Part shown: positions 9,852 through 18,011 of the stretch, in pieces
How positions within the stretch are numbered: the stretch's first letter is position 1
Layout of the letters: each line of letters begins with the position of its first letter
From: Apilactobacillus zhangqiuensis
Lineage (GTDB): Bacteria > Bacillota > Bacilli > Lactobacillales > Lactobacillaceae
Reading direction: 5' to 3'
Assembly (NCBI RefSeq): GCF_019656215.1
Contig: NZ_BPLK01000003.1
Coordinates: forward strand, 62,001 to 126,000
Length of the DNA: 64,000 nt
The notes under the pieces: generated by a model
Told to the model about the DNA's origin: nothing
Database searches by the model: none
The model's input: only the letters and a program-made list of their open reading frames with translations
Made by a program: the position numbers and the translations under genes

Positions 9852-9920
9852 TTGCATTATTTTTTATAATCGTTATCATTATAGTTATATCGTGTACGAT
9901 ATATCTCCGCCAGATATATC
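9852..9920 (+). promoter_or_regulatory. msrBA control region with Fur/PerR-like box and nested palindromes
   Basis: A possible promoter TTGCAT (9852-9857), 16-nt spacer, TATCAT (9874-9879) overlaps a 19-bp element at 9865-9883. Read on the minus strand, that element agrees at 15 of 19 positions with the classical Fur box, and it also resembles PerR boxes. Just downstream are ATATCGT-GT-ACGATAT (9887-9902) and two copies of the palindrome GATATATC (9898-9905, 9913-9920) separated by 7 nt. Repression by a Fur/PerR-type metalloregulator would suit methionine sulfoxide repair; this is inference. Confidence 0.45.
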
Positions 9921-9948
9921 ACATCAAGCAAAAGGAGCTGTTACTATT

Positions 9949-10386
9949 ATGAAAAAATACAGTGAAGAAGAATTAAGAAGTAGATTAACTGACGAACAAT
10001 ACGAAGTTACTCAAAATGCCGGTACAGAAATGCCATTCTCCAATGAATATGATAATTTCTTTGAAGATGGTTTATATGTTGATATCGTATCAGGTGAACC
10101 TTTATTCACTTCAAAAGATAAATACAACTCTGGATGTGGTTGGCCTGCATTTACAAAGCCAATTGAACAAAGTAGCATTAAGAGTAATTTAGATACATCA
10201 CATGGTATGGTTAGAAACGAAGTAAGAAGTAGCGAAGCTAACTCACATTTAGGTCACGTCTTCCCAGATGGTCCTAAAGACAAGGGTGGATTAAGATATT
10301 GCATTAACTCAGCATCATTAAGATTTATCCCAGTTGATAAGTTAGAAGAAGAAGGCTACGGCCAATACGCTGCAGAATTTAAATAG
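9949..10386 (+). CDS. msrB: Peptide-methionine (R)-S-oxide reductase MsrB
   Basis: 145 aa. It reduces the R epimer of methionine sulfoxide in proteins. The family motifs are intact: [12 protein letters not shown] near residue 60, [10 protein letters not shown], and the catalytic cysteine in [12 protein letters not shown] start far upstream (GTG at 9841) is open but unlikely; the ATG at 9949 begins [14 protein letters not shown] as in homologues and has AAAGGAG at a suitable distance. It is followed after 18 bp by msrA, so both epimers of oxidised methionine are handled by one operon. Confidence 0.95.
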   Translation: MKKYSEEELRSRLTDEQYEVTQNAGTEMPFSNEYDNFFEDGLYVDIVSGEPLFTSKDKYNSGCGWPAFTKPIEQSSIKSNLDTSHGMVRNEVRSSEANSHLGHVFPDGPKDKGGLRYCINSASLRFIPVDKLEEEGYGQYAAEFK

Positions 10387-10404
10387 GAAGGGAGATTTGT
10401 TTTT

Positions 10405-10926
10405 ATGAGTAAAGATACAGCTATTTTCGCAGGAGGTTGTTTCTGGTGTATGGTAGAACCATTTGATCAACAACCAGGAATTGAAAGTGTTATTTCCGGT
10501 TACACAGGAGGACACGTTGCAAATCCAACATACGAACAAGTATGTAGCCACACTACCGGTCATACTGAAGCTGTTGAAATTACATTTGATCCTGAAGTAA
10601 TTTCATACAAGGACTTAGTCGAAATTTACTGGAGACAAACCGACCCAACTGATGCTTCTGGTCAATTCCAAGACAGAGGTGACAGCTATCGTCCTGTTAT
10701 CTTCGTTAACAGTGAAGAACAAAGAAAAATTGCTGAAGAATCAAAGAAGCAATTAGCTGAAAGTGGCATGTTTGATGAACCAATCGTTACATCAATTGAA
10801 GATGCCAAACCATTCTATCCAGCTGAAGATTACCATCAAGATTTCTACAAGAAGAACCCATTAAGAGCTCAAATTGAAGAATTAGGTGGCCGTCAACAAT
10901 TTAAGGATACAAAGTGGGCTAAGTAA
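10405..10926 (+). CDS. msrA: Peptide-methionine (S)-S-oxide reductase MsrA
   Basis: 173 aa. It reduces the S epimer of methionine sulfoxide. The catalytic motif GGCFWC gives C12 as nucleophile with C15 close by. [29 protein letters not shown] is the conserved substrate-pocket block (residues about 32-60), and a DYHQDF-type motif appears as [12 protein letters not shown]. The ribosome binding site GGAAGGGA lies between msrB and the ATG. It is the last gene of the msrBA operon and ends at a strong terminator shared with the convergent nuclease gene. Confidence 0.96.
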   Translation: MSKDTAIFAGGCFWCMVEPFDQQPGIESVISGYTGGHVANPTYEQVCSHTTGHTEAVEITFDPEVISYKDLVEIYWRQTDPTDASGQFQDRGDSYRPVIFVNSEEQRKIAEESKKQLAESGMFDEPIVTSIEDAKPFYPAEDYHQDFYKKNPLRAQIEELGGRQQFKDTKWAK

Positions 10927-10937
10927 TTAAACAAACT

Positions 10938-10971
10938 AAAAAGGTTCCTAGCTAATGCTAGGAACCTTTTT
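10938..10971. terminator. Bidirectional terminator between msrA and the nuclease gene
   Basis: Perfect 15-bp stem containing AGGTTCCTAGC / GCTAGGAACCT around a TAAT loop, with A-run and T-run flanks on either side. It can act on both converging transcripts. Confidence 0.93.
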
Positions 10972-11949
10972 TTAGTATCTATGTCTGAAATAATGACGTT
11001 TAGAATGATATTGTCTATCTTGATATGTCTTTTTGTATTCTTTTCGATATTTTCTTTCGTAATGTTTCTTAACTGCGTGATGAACAACTCCAGCAGCAAC
11101 AGCATCACGTACATAGTGGTGCTTTTTATAATTACTGTGACGATTGTTATTAAAAGTTGGTGCATTTTCCGGAGTTGGAACTTTGATATCATTATTTATC
11201 TTGGATCTACCGGTGGAATAATCGAACTCTACGCCAGGTTGAACATTGAAAATGTAGACATTAAAGTTTAGCTTTCCGTCTGTTGAAATAGCTTGCATGT
11301 GAACACCACGAGCCATTAATTCATTTCCTCTAAAGATAGGGGTAACTTGGAAGATAACCTTCTTGTCTTTTCTAAGAGCTTCTCTTACTTGTGATTCGTA
11401 AATTGTTTGTAGTTTTTGATTGCTGAATGCAGTTTGGGTAAATAAGTTCTTTAAGTTATTTTGATCACCAGATTGTACTGATGGTTCGTATTTACCATTA
11501 ACGCTGATTCCTTTGGATAAACTGTACGCAATTTCATGGCCACGATTAATGATGGCGTCATTGTTAATAAATTTCTGGTGCCATCCGGTTGGTTGAACCA
11601 CTTGTCTTGTTCTTAAACTATCATTTGCAATATTACGTTTTTCTAAATATGCTGTATTTCCTTCGGAAGTTCTATTTAATGAATCAAGGTTTGTATATTC
11701 AACATGATTATATTTCCAATCAGATGCTTTTAGGTTTGAAGCATCATTATTTACCGTCATAATTGCAGATGTATTATTTTGGTAATTAAGTGACGCTAAA
11801 TCACTTGTATCTGTATTTGGTAAGTTTGTAGTAACATCAGATGATTTACTGCTTTTGGCAGAATTATTATCGTTACTATTATTCGCACAGCCACTCAAGA
11901 CTAATGAAAGTCCAATTGTTAAAGTGGCCATTAGTTTAGTATATTTCAA
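10972..11949 (-). CDS. Secreted lipoprotein DNA/RNA non-specific endonuclease (NucA/EndA type)
   Basis: 325 aa. A lipoprotein signal peptide ends in the lipobox LVLSGC (lipidated C21), followed by an Asn/Ser/Asp-rich linker. The nuclease domain (about residues 100-250) carries NRGHEIAYSL, the counterpart of the DRGH motif of the beta-beta-alpha-metal nucleases, with the catalytic histidine kept, and NLFTQTAFSNQ, the counterpart of the metal-binding Asn helix. The C-terminal 60 residues are rich in His, Lys, Arg and Tyr and may bind nucleic acid or the wall; this tail is unusual. The likely role is degradation of external DNA for nucleotides. First motif residue is Asn instead of Asp. Confidence 0.8.
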   Translation of the reverse strand: MKYTKLMATLTIGLSLVLSGCANNSNDNNSAKSSKSSDVTTNLPNTDTSDLASLNYQNNTSAIMTVNNDASNLKASDWKYNHVEYTNLDSLNRTSEGNTAYLEKRNIANDSLRTRQVVQPTGWHQKFINNDAIINRGHEIAYSLSKGISVNGKYEPSVQSGDQNNLKNLFTQTAFSNQKLQTIYESQVREALRKDKKVIFQVTPIFRGNELMARGVHMQAISTDGKLNFNVYIFNVQPGVEFDYSTGRSKINNDIKVPTPENAPTFNNNRHSNYKKHHYVRDAVAAGVVHHAVKKHYERKYRKEYKKTYQDRQYHSKRHYFRHRY

Positions 11950-12022
11950 TGAATTTTCCTCCTAATAAATCTATGTATGATAAAATAGTTGTCTAATGTT
12001 AAATACGTAAGGAATGTTACTT

Positions 12023-12568
12023 TTGGCGCTAAGAAAAACGCATATTGCTTCAGCAGAAGCAATTATGATGGGATATGCCATTTCTACAAATCAACCATTA
12101 CCAATTATTGTAGCAGAGGCAATTGGAGTATGGATTGGTAGCCAACTTCCTGATATTGATCAAAGACAAACTAGAGTTAATAGGAAAACCGGGGTAGAAA
12201 CAACGATGCTGACTTTATGGGGCCATAGGACATGGTCTCACAGCATTTGGGTACCAGCTTTCTTATTTATTTTAGCACGCTATAGCGCAAATAGCCCAAT
12301 CCTTAACGGAATAAGTGTCAATGGATATAAAATAATGGGATACTTTTATTTCACGTTGGTATTGGGATACTTTTTGCATGAGTTATTAGACTCTTTTTCA
12401 ATTGAGGGAATAAGATGGTTATACCCATTAGGAAATCATAAAATCATTCGTAAGAAGGGCATGTTTAGATATAAAGTTCATAGTATGAAAGAAATCATGA
12501 TTAGATATGTCTCTGTTATTTTGATAATAATTGAATTGATTTTTTACTTGTATAAAAACATAAAATAA
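12023..12568 (+). CDS. YdjM-like membrane-bound metal-dependent hydrolase (DUF457)
   Basis: 181 aa membrane protein. The family marks are IGSQLPDIDQRQT (about residues 50-62) and HRTWSHSIW (about residues 80-88), the Asp and His residues taken as metal ligands in YdjM, plus three or four hydrophobic helices. An ATG at 12014 touches the AAGGA ribosome binding site, so the TTG at 12023, nine bases after it, is the more likely start (MALRKTH, close to the MxxKTH start of the family). In other bacteria ydjM is in the SOS regulon; I see no clear LexA box here. Substrate unknown. Confidence 0.8.
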   Translation: MALRKTHIASAEAIMMGYAISTNQPLPIIVAEAIGVWIGSQLPDIDQRQTRVNRKTGVETTMLTLWGHRTWSHSIWVPAFLFILARYSANSPILNGISVNGYKIMGYFYFTLVLGYFLHELLDSFSIEGIRWLYPLGNHKIIRKKGMFRYKVHSMKEIMIRYVSVILIIIELIFYLYKNIK

Positions 12569-12599
12569 AGGGGTGCATCTTGGATGCATCCCTTTATTT
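12563..12599. terminator. Bidirectional terminator
   Basis: AAATAAAGGG-G-TGCATC pairs with GATGCA-T-CCCTTTATTT (one G-T pair) around a 3-nt loop. It overlaps the stop codon of the YdjM-like gene and the end of the convergent rqcH gene. Confidence 0.92.
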
Positions 12600-14306
12600 G
12601 TTTTCTCTTAATTGATCAACGAATTCTTTACTTGGGGTCACAAAGATGGTCTTTTGACCTTCGTAAATAACGAAACCAGGTTTAGATCCGTTGGGCTTTC
12701 TAATTTTTTTAACTTGAACATAGTCAACTGGAACAGTTGCTGAATCCCTTGCCTTAGAGAAGTAAGCAGTAAGCATCGCAGCAGTTTCAATTGTTTCGTC
12801 ATCTGGATTAAAGTCCTTAATGATAACATGAGAACCATGAATTTTTTGTGTATGCAACCATGTATCTCTTTTATCGGCATCTTTCATTGTTAACTTATCA
12901 TTTTGAAGGTTGTTTTTACCTACAAGAATATGAACACCTTTGTCAGTTACAAACTCTTCTGGTTTGCTAATTTTAGTATTCTTGTTTTTATTCTTGGTAT
13001 TACGGTTATTGTGGTGCTTTAAATAGCCTTCATTTTTTAGTTCAACTTTGATGTCATCTAAATCAGATGGATTAGCGATTTCAATCTGTGAAAGAATGTT
13101 TTCAAAGTAATCAATTTCATCATTTGTTTTCTTTAGTTGTTCAGTTACAAACGAAACGGCATTCTTTTCCTTTTGATAGCGTTTGAAGTACTTTTGTGCA
13201 TTCTCAGAAGGAGTTAATTGATTGGAAATAGTAATATCAATTTCATTTCCATTGTCATAGAAATTAGGAAGGGCAATCTTAGTCATTCCTTTTTGAATTT
13301 TGTATAAGTACGTGGTTAGGATTTCACCCTTAATACGATATTCATCTGCATACTTAGTGTTCTCTAAAGTCTTTTCTAGTTTTTTCTTTTTGTTTTTATT
13401 CTTTTTTAGTTCACTTTTAGCAACTTTTATTAATTGGCCACCTTGTTCGCGAACACGATCCAATCTAGCTTTTGTTTCATAAAAGTTATCCAGTAATTCG
13501 CCCAATGTATCGTATTGAACGTTATTATCTTCAAATGGATAGACGTTAAAGCTATTACTCTTACCATGTTCGATCATAGTAGGAACAGGTTCGGTAAAGT
13601 GATTAAAGAAGTTATTAAACTTGTCCCTAGTGGTTCCATCTTGATGTAATGCTTGAGCAAGATATAAGGAGGTATCTTTGCCCAATCCTTGAATTCTCTT
13701 GCGTAGTTCAGAAGATAGCACTTCTTGGTTTGGAAACTTCTTGATTAAATCTTCAATCTCTTGATAGTTGATCCCCTCATCGAATGGATTTACCATATCC
13801 TGGTTTGGTGGGGTGATGTAAGTATCACCAGGTAAGATAGTTCTATATCTATTCTTATCTGCACCAATTCTTTTAATTGCATCGATAATTCTCATATCAT
13901 CTTGTGTATCTACTAAGATGATATTACTGTGTCTAGCCATAATTTCTACGACCAAACGCATTTCCTTTAAATCACCAATTTCGTTTCTAGTTGTGAAATG
14001 AAAAATCATCACACGGTCGTTATCGATTTGTGATACTTTCTTTAAAACTGATCCACTAAGATGTTTTCTTAATGTCATCGTGAAAGTAGTAGGAGTGTGC
14101 GGATTAACGTATGGGATTCTTGAAACTTGCACACGCGCATAGTTAGGGTTGGCTGAAATTAAAATCGGATAGTTTTCATGATTTGAACGAACTGTTAAAA
14201 CAATTTCGTTATCGTATGGTTGATTAATTTTGGATACTCGACCACCTGAAACTAATTGATTCAATTCACCAGTCATTGCATGAGTAAATGATCCATCAAA
14301 TGACAT
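12594..14306 (-). CDS. rqcH: Rqc2-type ribosome quality control protein RqcH (NFACT family)
   Basis: 570 aa. It begins MSFDGSFTHAMTGELNQLVSGGRVSKINQP, the standard start of the NFACT-N domain (formerly called FbpA, fibronectin-binding). The middle third is helix-hairpin and coiled coil (about residues 280-420, with a KKNKNKKKKL cluster). The NFACT-R domain from about residue 455 includes DTWLHTQKIHGSHVII. In B. subtilis RqcH recruits tRNA-Ala to stalled 50S subunits and adds C-terminal alanine tails to the blocked peptide. Length is normal. A sigma-A promoter is visible just upstream. Confidence 0.93.
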   Translation of the reverse strand: MSFDGSFTHAMTGELNQLVSGGRVSKINQPYDNEIVLTVRSNHENYPILISANPNYARVQVSRIPYVNPHTPTTFTMTLRKHLSGSVLKKVSQIDNDRVMIFHFTTRNEIGDLKEMRLVVEIMARHSNIILVDTQDDMRIIDAIKRIGADKNRYRTILPGDTYITPPNQDMVNPFDEGINYQEIEDLIKKFPNQEVLSSELRKRIQGLGKDTSLYLAQALHQDGTTRDKFNNFFNHFTEPVPTMIEHGKSNSFNVYPFEDNNVQYDTLGELLDNFYETKARLDRVREQGGQLIKVAKSELKKNKNKKKKLEKTLENTKYADEYRIKGEILTTYLYKIQKGMTKIALPNFYDNGNEIDITISNQLTPSENAQKYFKRYQKEKNAVSFVTEQLKKTNDEIDYFENILSQIEIANPSDLDDIKVELKNEGYLKHHNNRNTKNKNKNTKISKPEEFVTDKGVHILVGKNNLQNDKLTMKDADKRDTWLHTQKIHGSHVIIKDFNPDDETIETAAMLTAYFSKARDSATVPVDYVQVKKIRKPNGSKPGFVIYEGQKTIFVTPSKEFVDQLRENK

Positions 14307-14332
14307 TATCTCATCTCTCTTTCGTACAAAGT

Positions 14333-14360
14333 ATTATATTCTAGTATAACTGATATACAA
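14333..14360 (-). promoter_or_regulatory. Promoter of rqcH
   Basis: On the minus strand: -35 TTGTAT (14355-14360), 16-nt spacer, -10 TATAAT (14333-14338), 27 bp before the rqcH start codon. Confidence 0.6.
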
Positions 14361-14464
14361 GCAAATTAGCAAAAATAACAGAGTTCTCATGATATAAATG
14401 TGTTTTAATGTTATAATTTTATTTATAAATAATCGTATGCATTATGTAAAAAGGATGAAAGATA

Positions 14465-15334
14465 ATGAAAATTGCAATCGTAACAGATAGTACTTCTTAT
14501 TTATCAAAAGAAGAACAAGAAAAATATGGAATTCATATTGTTCATATGCCTGTAATGATTGATGGTAAAAGCTATGAAGAAGGCAGCAACATCTCAACAG
14601 ATGAATTCTATGAAAAACTAAAAAACTCACAATCATTCCCAAGTACATCACAACCACCAATGGGTGAATTGATTAACATGTATGATTCATTAGCAGATGA
14701 AGGTTACGACACTGTAATCAGTATTCATTTAGCAAGCACTATTTCAGGTTTTTACAATTCATTGTCAGCACTTGCACCAACAATTGAAAACATTAAGGTG
14801 ATTCCTTACAATTCAAAGATTACCGTGAAATTAATGGGTAACTTAGCAATTGAAGCTGCAAAGAAGGTGCAATTGGGGGCTAACGTTGACGAAATTATTG
14901 AACATTTAGATCGCGTTAGAGAAACAATTGATGAAGTATTCGTTGTTGACGATTTACAAAACCTTGTTAGAGGTGGAAGATTATCAAATGCTTCAGCATT
15001 TCTTGGAAGCTTACTTAAGATAAAGCCATTACTAACTTTTGATAAAAAGACTAATGAAATCGTTGCTTTTGAAAAGGTTAGATCACGCAAAAAGGCACTT
15101 AAACGTACTGAAGAAATTTTTAAAGAAGCTGCATCTAAGGTTGATTATCCATTAAAAGCAATTGTTATTAATGGTAATGATTCAGAAGCAGGACATGAAT
15201 GGAAAGAAAATATTCAACAATTATATCCAGATATGAGCATTGAAGAAAGTTACTTTGGACCAGTTATTGGAACTCATCTAGGTAACAAATCTCTTGCTTT
15301 AGCTTGGATGATTGATACAGACAAAAAGGACTAG
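14465..15334 (+). CDS. DegV family fatty-acid-binding protein
   Basis: 289 aa. It begins MKIAIVTDSTSYLS, the DegV signature, and has TSQPPMGE and SIHLASTISGFYNS, the two conserved loops that hold the fatty-acid carboxylate, and RGGRLSNASAFLG in the second half. DegV/FakB proteins present exogenous fatty acids to the kinase FakA for entry into phospholipid synthesis. Paralogs vary in role, so the FakB function is inference. The ribosome binding site AAAGGATG precedes the ATG. A TATAAT at 14412-14417 is a possible -10, with no good -35. Confidence 0.92.
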   Translation: MKIAIVTDSTSYLSKEEQEKYGIHIVHMPVMIDGKSYEEGSNISTDEFYEKLKNSQSFPSTSQPPMGELINMYDSLADEGYDTVISIHLASTISGFYNSLSALAPTIENIKVIPYNSKITVKLMGNLAIEAAKKVQLGANVDEIIEHLDRVRETIDEVFVVDDLQNLVRGGRLSNASAFLGSLLKIKPLLTFDKKTNEIVAFEKVRSRKKALKRTEEIFKEAASKVDYPLKAIVINGNDSEAGHEWKENIQQLYPDMSIEESYFGPVIGTHLGNKSLALAWMIDTDKKD

Positions 15335-15352
15335 TTTTTTCTAGTTCTTTTT
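15323..15352 (+). terminator. Intrinsic terminator after degV
   Basis: AAAAAGGACTAG pairs with CTAGTTCTTTTT (G-T wobble) around a T6 loop, overlapping the degV stop codon and followed by T residues. Confidence 0.8.
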
Positions 15353-15366
15353 TATTATTAAAAAAC

Positions 15367-15395
15367 AATTAGAAAATACATTGCTTTTTCTAATT
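15367..15395. repeat. Inverted repeat in the leader of the PanE-like gene
   Basis: Perfect 10-bp arms AATTAGAAAA and TTTTCTAATT with a 9-nt spacer, followed by TTTTAG. It may be a second weak terminator after degV or an operator; no GC in the stem, so a terminator role is doubtful. Confidence 0.45.
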
Positions 15396-15442
15396 TTTAG
15401 TTTTATACTCATAACAACTTATAAAGATATGAGGTGTTGTTT

Positions 15443-16399
15443 ATGAAATACGGAATTATAGGAGCTGGAGCAATGGGATACAGGTATGGTGTTTTGTTGC
15501 AAGAAAATGCTGGAGTGGAAGTAGACTTCATCGAAACCTGGGAACCTAATGTTGAAAAGGTAAAAGAGCAAGGTGGGGTTTACGTTTCACGTGACCACGA
15601 GAATAAACATTTAGTGCCGATTAATATCTATTATCCTGAAGATTATAAAGAACATCCTGATGTTTGGATTTTCTTCAAGAAACAAATGCAATTGGAAGAA
15701 GAACTAAAAAGAGATAGTGCCGCTGGAATCTTCCATGACGATCAATATGCCTTTGCAGCAATGAATGGTATGGGGCATTTTGAGAAAATTGAAAAGTACT
15801 TCGAAAAAGATAAAATTGTTTGTGGTACCGCAATGATTGCAACTGTTTTGAATGGACCTGGTGATGTTGACTTCATGGGACCTGTAAACGGTGAATCAAT
15901 GCATTTAGCACCATACAATGATAAAGAACCTGACGAAACAGTTAAGGCTCTATATAATGACTTGAAAGACGCGAAATTAGGACCAATCATGGCTAATAAT
16001 TGGATTAACATGTGTATGACAAAAGTTGTATTTAACGCTGTTGTTAATACCCTTTGTACAATGTTTGAAGTTCAAATGGGTCAATTTATTCAATATCCAA
16101 AAGCTCCTGAAATGGCCAGACAATTATTTAATGAATCATTTGATGCTTGTGAAAGAGCTGGAATCTATATGGATCAAAACAGAGATGAACAAGTTCAAAC
16201 AGTTATCGATAACTGTCATCAACTAAAATTCCATTATCCATCAATGTATCAAGACTTCTCAAAAGGTAGGGAAACAGAAGTTGATTACATCAACGGATAT
16301 ATTGCTAAACTAGGGAGGGAAAATGACTATGTTTGTCGCACCCACGAATTTGTTGTAAATCAAGTTCACTTAGTTGAACAAATGAGGCAATTCAAATAA
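15443..16399 (+). CDS. Ketopantoate reductase family protein (PanE/ApbA-like)
   Basis: 318 aa NADPH-dependent 2-oxoacid reductase fold. It starts MKYGIIGAGAMGYRYG (Rossmann GxGxxG). The C-terminal domain carries KGRETEVDYINGYIAKLG, the hallmark of ketopantoate reductases, and a conserved lysine in the MCMTKVVFNAVVNTLC helix. The ATG at 15443 follows GAGGTG. No other pantothenate gene is nearby. In lactic acid bacteria many PanE-like proteins reduce branched-chain 2-oxoacids to D-2-hydroxyacids, so D-hydroxyacid dehydrogenase activity is as likely as a role in pantothenate synthesis. Confidence 0.85.
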   Translation: MKYGIIGAGAMGYRYGVLLQENAGVEVDFIETWEPNVEKVKEQGGVYVSRDHENKHLVPINIYYPEDYKEHPDVWIFFKKQMQLEEELKRDSAAGIFHDDQYAFAAMNGMGHFEKIEKYFEKDKIVCGTAMIATVLNGPGDVDFMGPVNGESMHLAPYNDKEPDETVKALYNDLKDAKLGPIMANNWINMCMTKVVFNAVVNTLCTMFEVQMGQFIQYPKAPEMARQLFNESFDACERAGIYMDQNRDEQVQTVIDNCHQLKFHYPSMYQDFSKGRETEVDYINGYIAKLGRENDYVCRTHEFVVNQVHLVEQMRQFK

Positions 16400-16420
16400 T
16401 TAAGCTCTGGATATAATTGT

Positions 16421-16448
16421 TTTGTAATCATAAAAATGATAGTATAAA
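16421..16448 (+). promoter_or_regulatory. Candidate promoter of the folT operon
   Basis: TTTGTA (16421-16426), 16-nt spacer, TATAAA (16443-16448), just upstream of the THF riboswitch. The spacer holds ATCAT-AAAA-ATGAT, a small perfect inverted repeat that could be an operator. Confidence 0.45.
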
Positions 16449-16463
16449 GTTGTAACAAAAAAT

Positions 16464-16560
16464 TTGGGAGTAGGTAGTTATGCGTAAAGTGCAGATGGAA
16501 CGGAATGTGAACATCTGACGAAAACTTAGGTTGCGATGTAACTACCGCATTCGCCACAAC
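16464..16560 (+). promoter_or_regulatory. Tetrahydrofolate (THF) riboswitch
   Basis: The segment closely follows the THF-I consensus: the conserved 5' block GGGAGTAGGTAGTTATGCG, the P3 stem CAGATG / CATCTG with GAACGGAATGT as its loop, the GACGAAAA junction, and the 3' block GTAACTACC-GCATTCGCC. TAGTTA pairs with TAACTA in P2. It lies 64 bp before folT, the folate transporter subunit, which is the usual partner. A small CTCC-AATA-GGAG hairpin just before the folT start contains the ribosome binding site and may be the expression platform (translation control). Identification by consensus recall and pairing. Confidence 0.9.
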
Positions 16561-16623
16561 TTTTTTATAATATCAACTTTTTATAATTATATGAGTGGCA
16601 GCTCCAATAGGAGATGTCTTTTG

Positions 16624-17169
16624 ATGAATGTTTCAACTATATTCAGGGTTCCACGTATTAGCGTTAGGGACGCCGCTACAATTGCCATTTTAATGGCAAT
16701 GACTTATGTGTTAGGAAGAGTCGGTATACATACACCAATCGTTGTATTTACTTTCTCATTTTTAGCTACTGCTGTATTGGCTTCAATGTATGGACCAATT
16801 ATTGCAGGGATCGTAGGTGGGGTATATGACGTAGTCGTTACTATCCTTAGCGGTCAAATGTATTTGCCTGGATTTACTGTATCAGCTGTTCTATCAGCTT
16901 TCATTTTTGGTGTATTCTTATACAAAAATGAAAAGTTCAGCCCATGGAAAGTTATTTTAGCTCAATTAATCATTACTTTATTAGTAAATACTTTCTTGAA
17001 TACTTTATGGTTATCAATGTCTACATTGACAGCTGGATACAGTTTCAAAGCCTTTTTAATTACTAGATTGGTTAAACAAGTTATAGTAACACCAATTCAA
17101 ATGGTATTATTAGTAATTGTATTAGGTAATCCAATTATGCAAAAGTTGATAAAATCTCGTTGGCAATAA
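16624..17169 (+). CDS. folT: Folate-specific S component of an ECF transporter
   Basis: 181 aa membrane protein with six hydrophobic segments. It substitutes the vitamin-specific subunit in the shared ECF module (EcfA, EcfA', EcfT), which is not encoded in this window. Features typical of FolT are the DAATIAILMAMTYVLGRVG first helix, the ASMYGPIIAGIVGGVYDVV block, and the late LITRLVKQVIVTPIQ helix. The ATG at 16624 follows AGGAG at 10 bases. The THF riboswitch directly upstream gives independent support for folate as substrate. The next gene follows after 20 bp and is probably co-transcribed. Confidence 0.92.
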   Translation: MNVSTIFRVPRISVRDAATIAILMAMTYVLGRVGIHTPIVVFTFSFLATAVLASMYGPIIAGIVGGVYDVVVTILSGQMYLPGFTVSAVLSAFIFGVFLYKNEKFSPWKVILAQLIITLLVNTFLNTLWLSMSTLTAGYSFKAFLITRLVKQVIVTPIQMVLLVIVLGNPIMQKLIKSRWQ

Positions 17170-17189
17170 TTTAGATTTGGAGTGTAATT

Positions 17190-17660
17190 ATGAGTAGTAT
17201 CTATGATTACCAGTTAACTGAAATGAATGGTCAAACAATTAATTTCAGTGATTTAAAGGGTAAGGTTATCTTAATAGTTAATACAGCTAGCAAGTGTGGT
17301 ATTGCTGGACAATTAAAAGATTTACAATACTTATATGATAAGTACAAAGATCAAGGATTTGTCTTAGTTGGTGTTCCATCTAATCAATTCCATATGGAAT
17401 TAAAGAATGATGAAAAAACCAGCGAATACTGTCAATTACATTATGGGGTTACATTCCCAATGGCTAAACAAGCAAAGGTAAATGGTAAAGATGAATTACC
17501 ATTATTTACATACTTGAAGTCAGCTTCTGGTAAGGGTCGTATTAAATTTAATTACACAAAATTTTTAATTAATAAAAATGGTGAATTTGTAAAACGATAC
17601 TCACCATTAAAGAATCCACGTAAGTTTGAACAAGATATTATCAATGAATTAGATCAATAA
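17190..17660 (+). CDS. Glutathione peroxidase-like thiol peroxidase
   Basis: 156 aa, thioredoxin fold, normal length. The peroxidatic cysteine is C36 in NTASKCG, and the tetrad glutamine is Q66 in PSNQF. The usual WNF-T-KF motif reads FNYTKF (F120, N121), so the catalytic-tetrad tryptophan is replaced by phenylalanine. In bacteria these enzymes usually use thioredoxin rather than glutathione. The gene follows folT after 20 bp and ends at a strong terminator, so it is probably under the THF riboswitch. Whether the Trp to Phe change lowers activity cannot be told from sequence. Confidence 0.88.
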   Translation: MSSIYDYQLTEMNGQTINFSDLKGKVILIVNTASKCGIAGQLKDLQYLYDKYKDQGFVLVGVPSNQFHMELKNDEKTSEYCQLHYGVTFPMAKQAKVNGKDELPLFTYLKSASGKGRIKFNYTKFLINKNGEFVKRYSPLKNPRKFEQDIINELDQ

Positions 17661-17690
17661 TAAAAAGCATCCGTTGCGGATGCTTTTTAT
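17660..17690 (+). terminator. Intrinsic terminator of the folT operon
   Basis: AAAAAGCATCCG pairs perfectly with CGGATGCTTTTT around a TTG loop, followed by a T-rich run. Confidence 0.93.
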
Positions 17691-17710
17691 TTTATAAAGG
17701 GGGTTAAGAA

Positions 17711-17908
17711 GTGTTTTCTGCATTAAAGACGATTGAGTCACTAAAGAATTTATATGGATTTTTAGTGGCATCGGCAATAGCTTGGTTATTATCATTAATC
17801 GCGAAAGCATTATATTTATGGGTTATAACAACAGCTGCAGTAATGATTATAGTTATAGCAATTTTATTCATTAGGAATTATATCCGCGTATTAAAAAATA
17901 AATACTAA
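17711..17908 (+). CDS. Small two-helix membrane protein of unknown function
   Basis: 65 aa, GTG start with an AAAGGGGG ribosome binding site eight bases upstream. Two hydrophobic helices at about residues 14-33 and 36-55, with a basic C-terminus (RNYIRVLKNKY). It lies between two terminators as a single-gene unit, 100 bp before the candidate dif site. I do not recognise the family. Confidence 0.6.
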   Translation: MFSALKTIESLKNLYGFLVASAIAWLLSLIAKALYLWVITTAAVMIIVIAILFIRNYIRVLKNKY

Positions 17909-17918
17909 ACATGCTACG

Positions 17919-17944
17919 AGCATCCTAGATTGGATGCTTTTTTT
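17919..17944 (+). terminator. Intrinsic terminator
   Basis: AGCATCC / GGATGCT stem with a 6-nt loop followed by a T7 run, ending the small membrane protein gene. Confidence 0.85.
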
Positions 17945-18011
17945 GTTATAACTAAATATATTATTGGTGGGGAAATGCAGAGAACACTTCTCGATTTACT
18001 TAAAATTATCT

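Noticed and set aside
10981..11271. Open frame on the + strand with hydrophobic stretches
   Set aside because: It is antisense to the C-terminal part of the nuclease lipoprotein, and its apparent helices come from the complementary Lys/Tyr-rich coding.
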